Of a stretch of DNA of 53,423 nucleotides, positions 52,271 through 53,423 are shown in pieces. The position numbers and the translations under genes are program-made. Where the stretch lies: contig JAABSX010000027.1 in the NCBI GenBank assembly GCA_011390205.1, positions 1 through 53,423 of the forward strand, given 5' to 3'. The notes under the pieces were generated by a model. The model did no database searches. It had not been told where the DNA came from and saw nothing but the letters and a program-made list of their open reading frames with translations. The stretch comes from Microscillaceae bacterium. GTDB taxonomy: Bacteria; Bacteroidota; Bacteroidia; Cytophagales; Microscillaceae. Numbering within the stretch: the stretch's first letter is position 1; each line of letters begins with the position of its first letter.

Positions 52271-52601
52271 TTATGAATTACTCAAAATTAAAGAATATAC
52301 CCTCATTATCAATAAGTAACAACTCTATATATTAATTTCTGAAATAGTATACTAATTTTAAGAGTGATTTAACTTGCTAAAATAGGGGTTTTTCTTACCT
52401 TAATGGGTGTGAACAGCCGTTTGGCAAAAAAGCGGATTCAATGCTTAGTTGAAGCTTTGTGCTAGCAGACAATCAAGTGCTTCAAAACTGCCCAACGTAA
52501 ATCTGCAATCCCTTAGATTAAAGTTACTTTATGGCACAACTTAAAGCACTTATTATAAGTATAAATGAAATCTATTCTAACAATAAAACCTGTTAATAAA
52601 T

Positions 52602-53045
52602 ATGTCATTAAGAAGAAAAATTGGCGCTATCCTGATGGTGTGCTGGGGGGCACTCATGACGGGAGGGGCACTTATCAACATTGATAAAGGAGATTATGAA
52701 AATAGCCTTGTTACGGAGTTGGTACTTATGAGTCTTTTTGGTGTATTGCCACTTATTATAGGCGCTTGGCTTCTCTGGGACGGCGTACGCAAGGCAAAAA
52801 CCACGCAAATCAACCAAATACAAGTAACCCTACTCAAGCAAGCTCAAGCATCTAATGGCAGAATTACCATCACTGAGGCGGCTTTGGTACTAAAAAAATC
52901 CATAGGTGAGGCGAAGGCTGTTCTTGACGAAATGCAATCAAAAAGTATTTTTGAAATTGCCATTACTGATGATGGCACACTGGAGTATGTCATCTGCCAA
53001 ACACTTGATCACATCAAGCCCCAAGAAGGCTCTAGCTATGTCTAG
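52602..53045 (+). CDS. Small membrane protein with a winged-helix-like cytosolic tail
   Basis: 147 residues. Two spans (about 7-25 and 40-62) enclose a short loop (NIDKGDYENSLVTE). The cytosolic part (about 75-140) has a helix-turn-helix-like pattern: QIQVTLLKQAQASNGRITIT, EAALVLKKSIGEAKAVLDEM and a beta-like end FEIAITDDGTLEYVI, as in small winged helices. No family is recognised. It stands alone and is followed by a terminator. Confidence 0.75.
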   Translation: MSLRRKIGAILMVCWGALMTGGALINIDKGDYENSLVTELVLMSLFGVLPLIIGAWLLWDGVRKAKTTQINQIQVTLLKQAQASNGRITITEAALVLKKSIGEAKAVLDEMQSKSIFEIAITDDGTLEYVICQTLDHIKPQEGSSYV

Positions 53046-53144
53046 TCATCAGGTTTAGTATTGCTTGGGGAGGCGGAAGCCAGTGTGTTTTTTTATGCTT
53101 ATTTCTAAATCCCCCCACTACCCCGCGAGACTGCCACTAAAGCC

Positions 53145-53179
53145 TGTTCCAAATGCGGTTATCACCGACACTTGGAACA
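53145..53179 (+). terminator. Terminator of the gene at 52602
   Basis: TGTTCCAA (53145-53152) pairs perfectly with TTGGAACA (53172-53179); inside, CGGT and ACCG form a second stem around tatc. T-rich sequence (tttattgctttttta) follows. Confidence 0.7.
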
Positions 53180-53232
53180 TTTATTGCTTTTTTATTGGTA
53201 CACTTGTGGTGTGCTAGAGATTTACTTAGATT

Positions 53233-53423
53233 TTATTGGTGCGTGTCTTCGTCAGATTCCTCACCCTCATCGTATTCCTCGTCTTCGTCAGATTCCTCAC
53301 CCTCATCGTATTCCTCGTCTTCGTCAGATTCCTCACCCTCATCGTGTTCCTCGTCTTCGTCAGATTCCTCACCCTCATCGTGTTCCTCGTCTTCGTCAGA
53401 TTCCTCACCCTCATCGTGTTCCT
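53233..53423 (-). CDS. C-terminus of an acidic dodecapeptide-repeat protein, 5' end outside the window
   Basis: On the minus strand a frame enters at the right edge and ends at TAA 53233-53235. It encodes repeats of EYDEGEESDEDE / EHDEGEESDEDE and ends DEDTHQ. There is no start in the window because the gene begins outside. A second frame on the same strand is also open (with ATGs) but gives a basic repeat (MRVRNLTKTRNT) and is probably the shadow; the acidic frame is favoured because such Glu/Asp-rich tails are common. The one Tyr/His change is silent in the alternative frame, so the choice is not fully certain. Function unknown. Confidence 0.6.
   Translation of the reverse strand, partial: EHDEGEESDEDEEHDEGEESDEDEEHDEGEESDEDEEYDEGEESDEDEEYDEGEESDEDTHQ
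53245..53423. repeat. 36-bp direct tandem repeat, five copies
   Basis: Units of 36 bp start at 53245, 53281, 53317, 53353 and 53389 (the last lacks one base at the edge). They are identical except for one site: gta in the first two, gtg in the last three. The period is a multiple of three and keeps a coding frame. The array runs off the right edge. Confidence 0.97.

Larger units (their letters stand above)
51942..52601. other. 660-base gap with terminator and transposase scar
   Basis: After the kinase gene come two palindromes (gaaact/agtttc at 51978-51991 and the terminator at 52007-52028), then a minus-strand open segment ending near 52030 (TESGGRLSQADWKKTSPD, no recognised family), then the transposase remnant at 52145-52270 and AT-rich sequence without a gene up to 52601. 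Confidence 0.6.

Noticed and set aside
53226-53414. Minus-strand ORF MRVRNLTKTRNT repeats
   Set aside because: It has ATGs only because of the repeat; the acidic frame on the same strand ends at a normal stop and is the more likely protein, though the choice is not certain.
53245-53423. CRISPR array
   Set aside because: 36-bp units without spacers; coding tandem repeat.

Overview
The window looks like a piece of chromosome from a gliding-type member of the Bacteroidota, most likely order Cytophagales. The taxon evidence is a secreted giant with a type IX secretion (T9SS/CHU_C) sorting domain, a GLPGLI-family protein beside an outer-membrane barrel receptor, Bacteroidota-type promoters (TAnnTTTG -7 boxes), weak Shine-Dalgarno signals and several convergent-gene hairpins. 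No species is claimed. Both ends of the window fall inside coding tandem repeats (24-bp units at the left edge, 36-bp units at the right edge), so the window is probably one whole draft contig that stopped assembling at repeats.

Layout. 1-1.06 kb: C-terminally cut membrane protein with octapeptide repeats. 1.4-7.4 kb: an outer-membrane receptor-like barrel and a GLPGLI protein, divergent from a histidine kinase/response regulator pair; probably one envelope-sensing module. 7.8-17.2 kb: mostly housekeeping on the minus strand (ABC exporter, truA and a small charged protein; then murD-ftsW-murG for peptidoglycan; then a saccharopine-dehydrogenase-like enzyme), with a histidine phosphatase on the plus strand. 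17.3-26 kb: a 1254-residue HAMP-GAF-PAS sensor without an output domain, exonuclease III and small or unknown proteins, including a 401-residue protein with a winged-helix-like C-terminus. 26-28.3 kb: a degraded island with an hsdM stump, a dinD fragment and two conserved proteins often seen on Bacteroidota mobile DNA. 28.3-39.4 kb: lipoprotein, Ycf48-like repeat protein, M1 peptidase, TerB-like protein, membrane-anchored metallopeptidase, the T9SS giant, and an AIM24-like protein with an acidic insertion plus a small partner. 39.4-53.4 kb: uvrA, a protein kinase with WG repeats, a small barrel, glmM interrupted by one in-frame stop, a cysteine desulfurase, an NtrY-like kinase, a transposase remnant, a small membrane protein and the C-terminus of an acidic repeat protein.

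How it fits together. MurD, FtsW and MurG act in consecutive steps of lipid II synthesis and use, and GlmM would supply UDP-GlcNAc precursor, so the stop codon in glmM matters for the same pathway. Three separate sensory systems (the receptor-linked pair, the PAS giant and the NtrY-like kinase) and one kinase with extracytoplasmic WG repeats make this stretch rich in envelope signalling. The strongest leads are the glmM nonsense codon, the two edge repeat proteins, the shared C-terminal tail of the receptor and its GLPGLI partner, and the unknown winged-helix-like protein. No CRISPR array, rRNA or tRNA was recognised.
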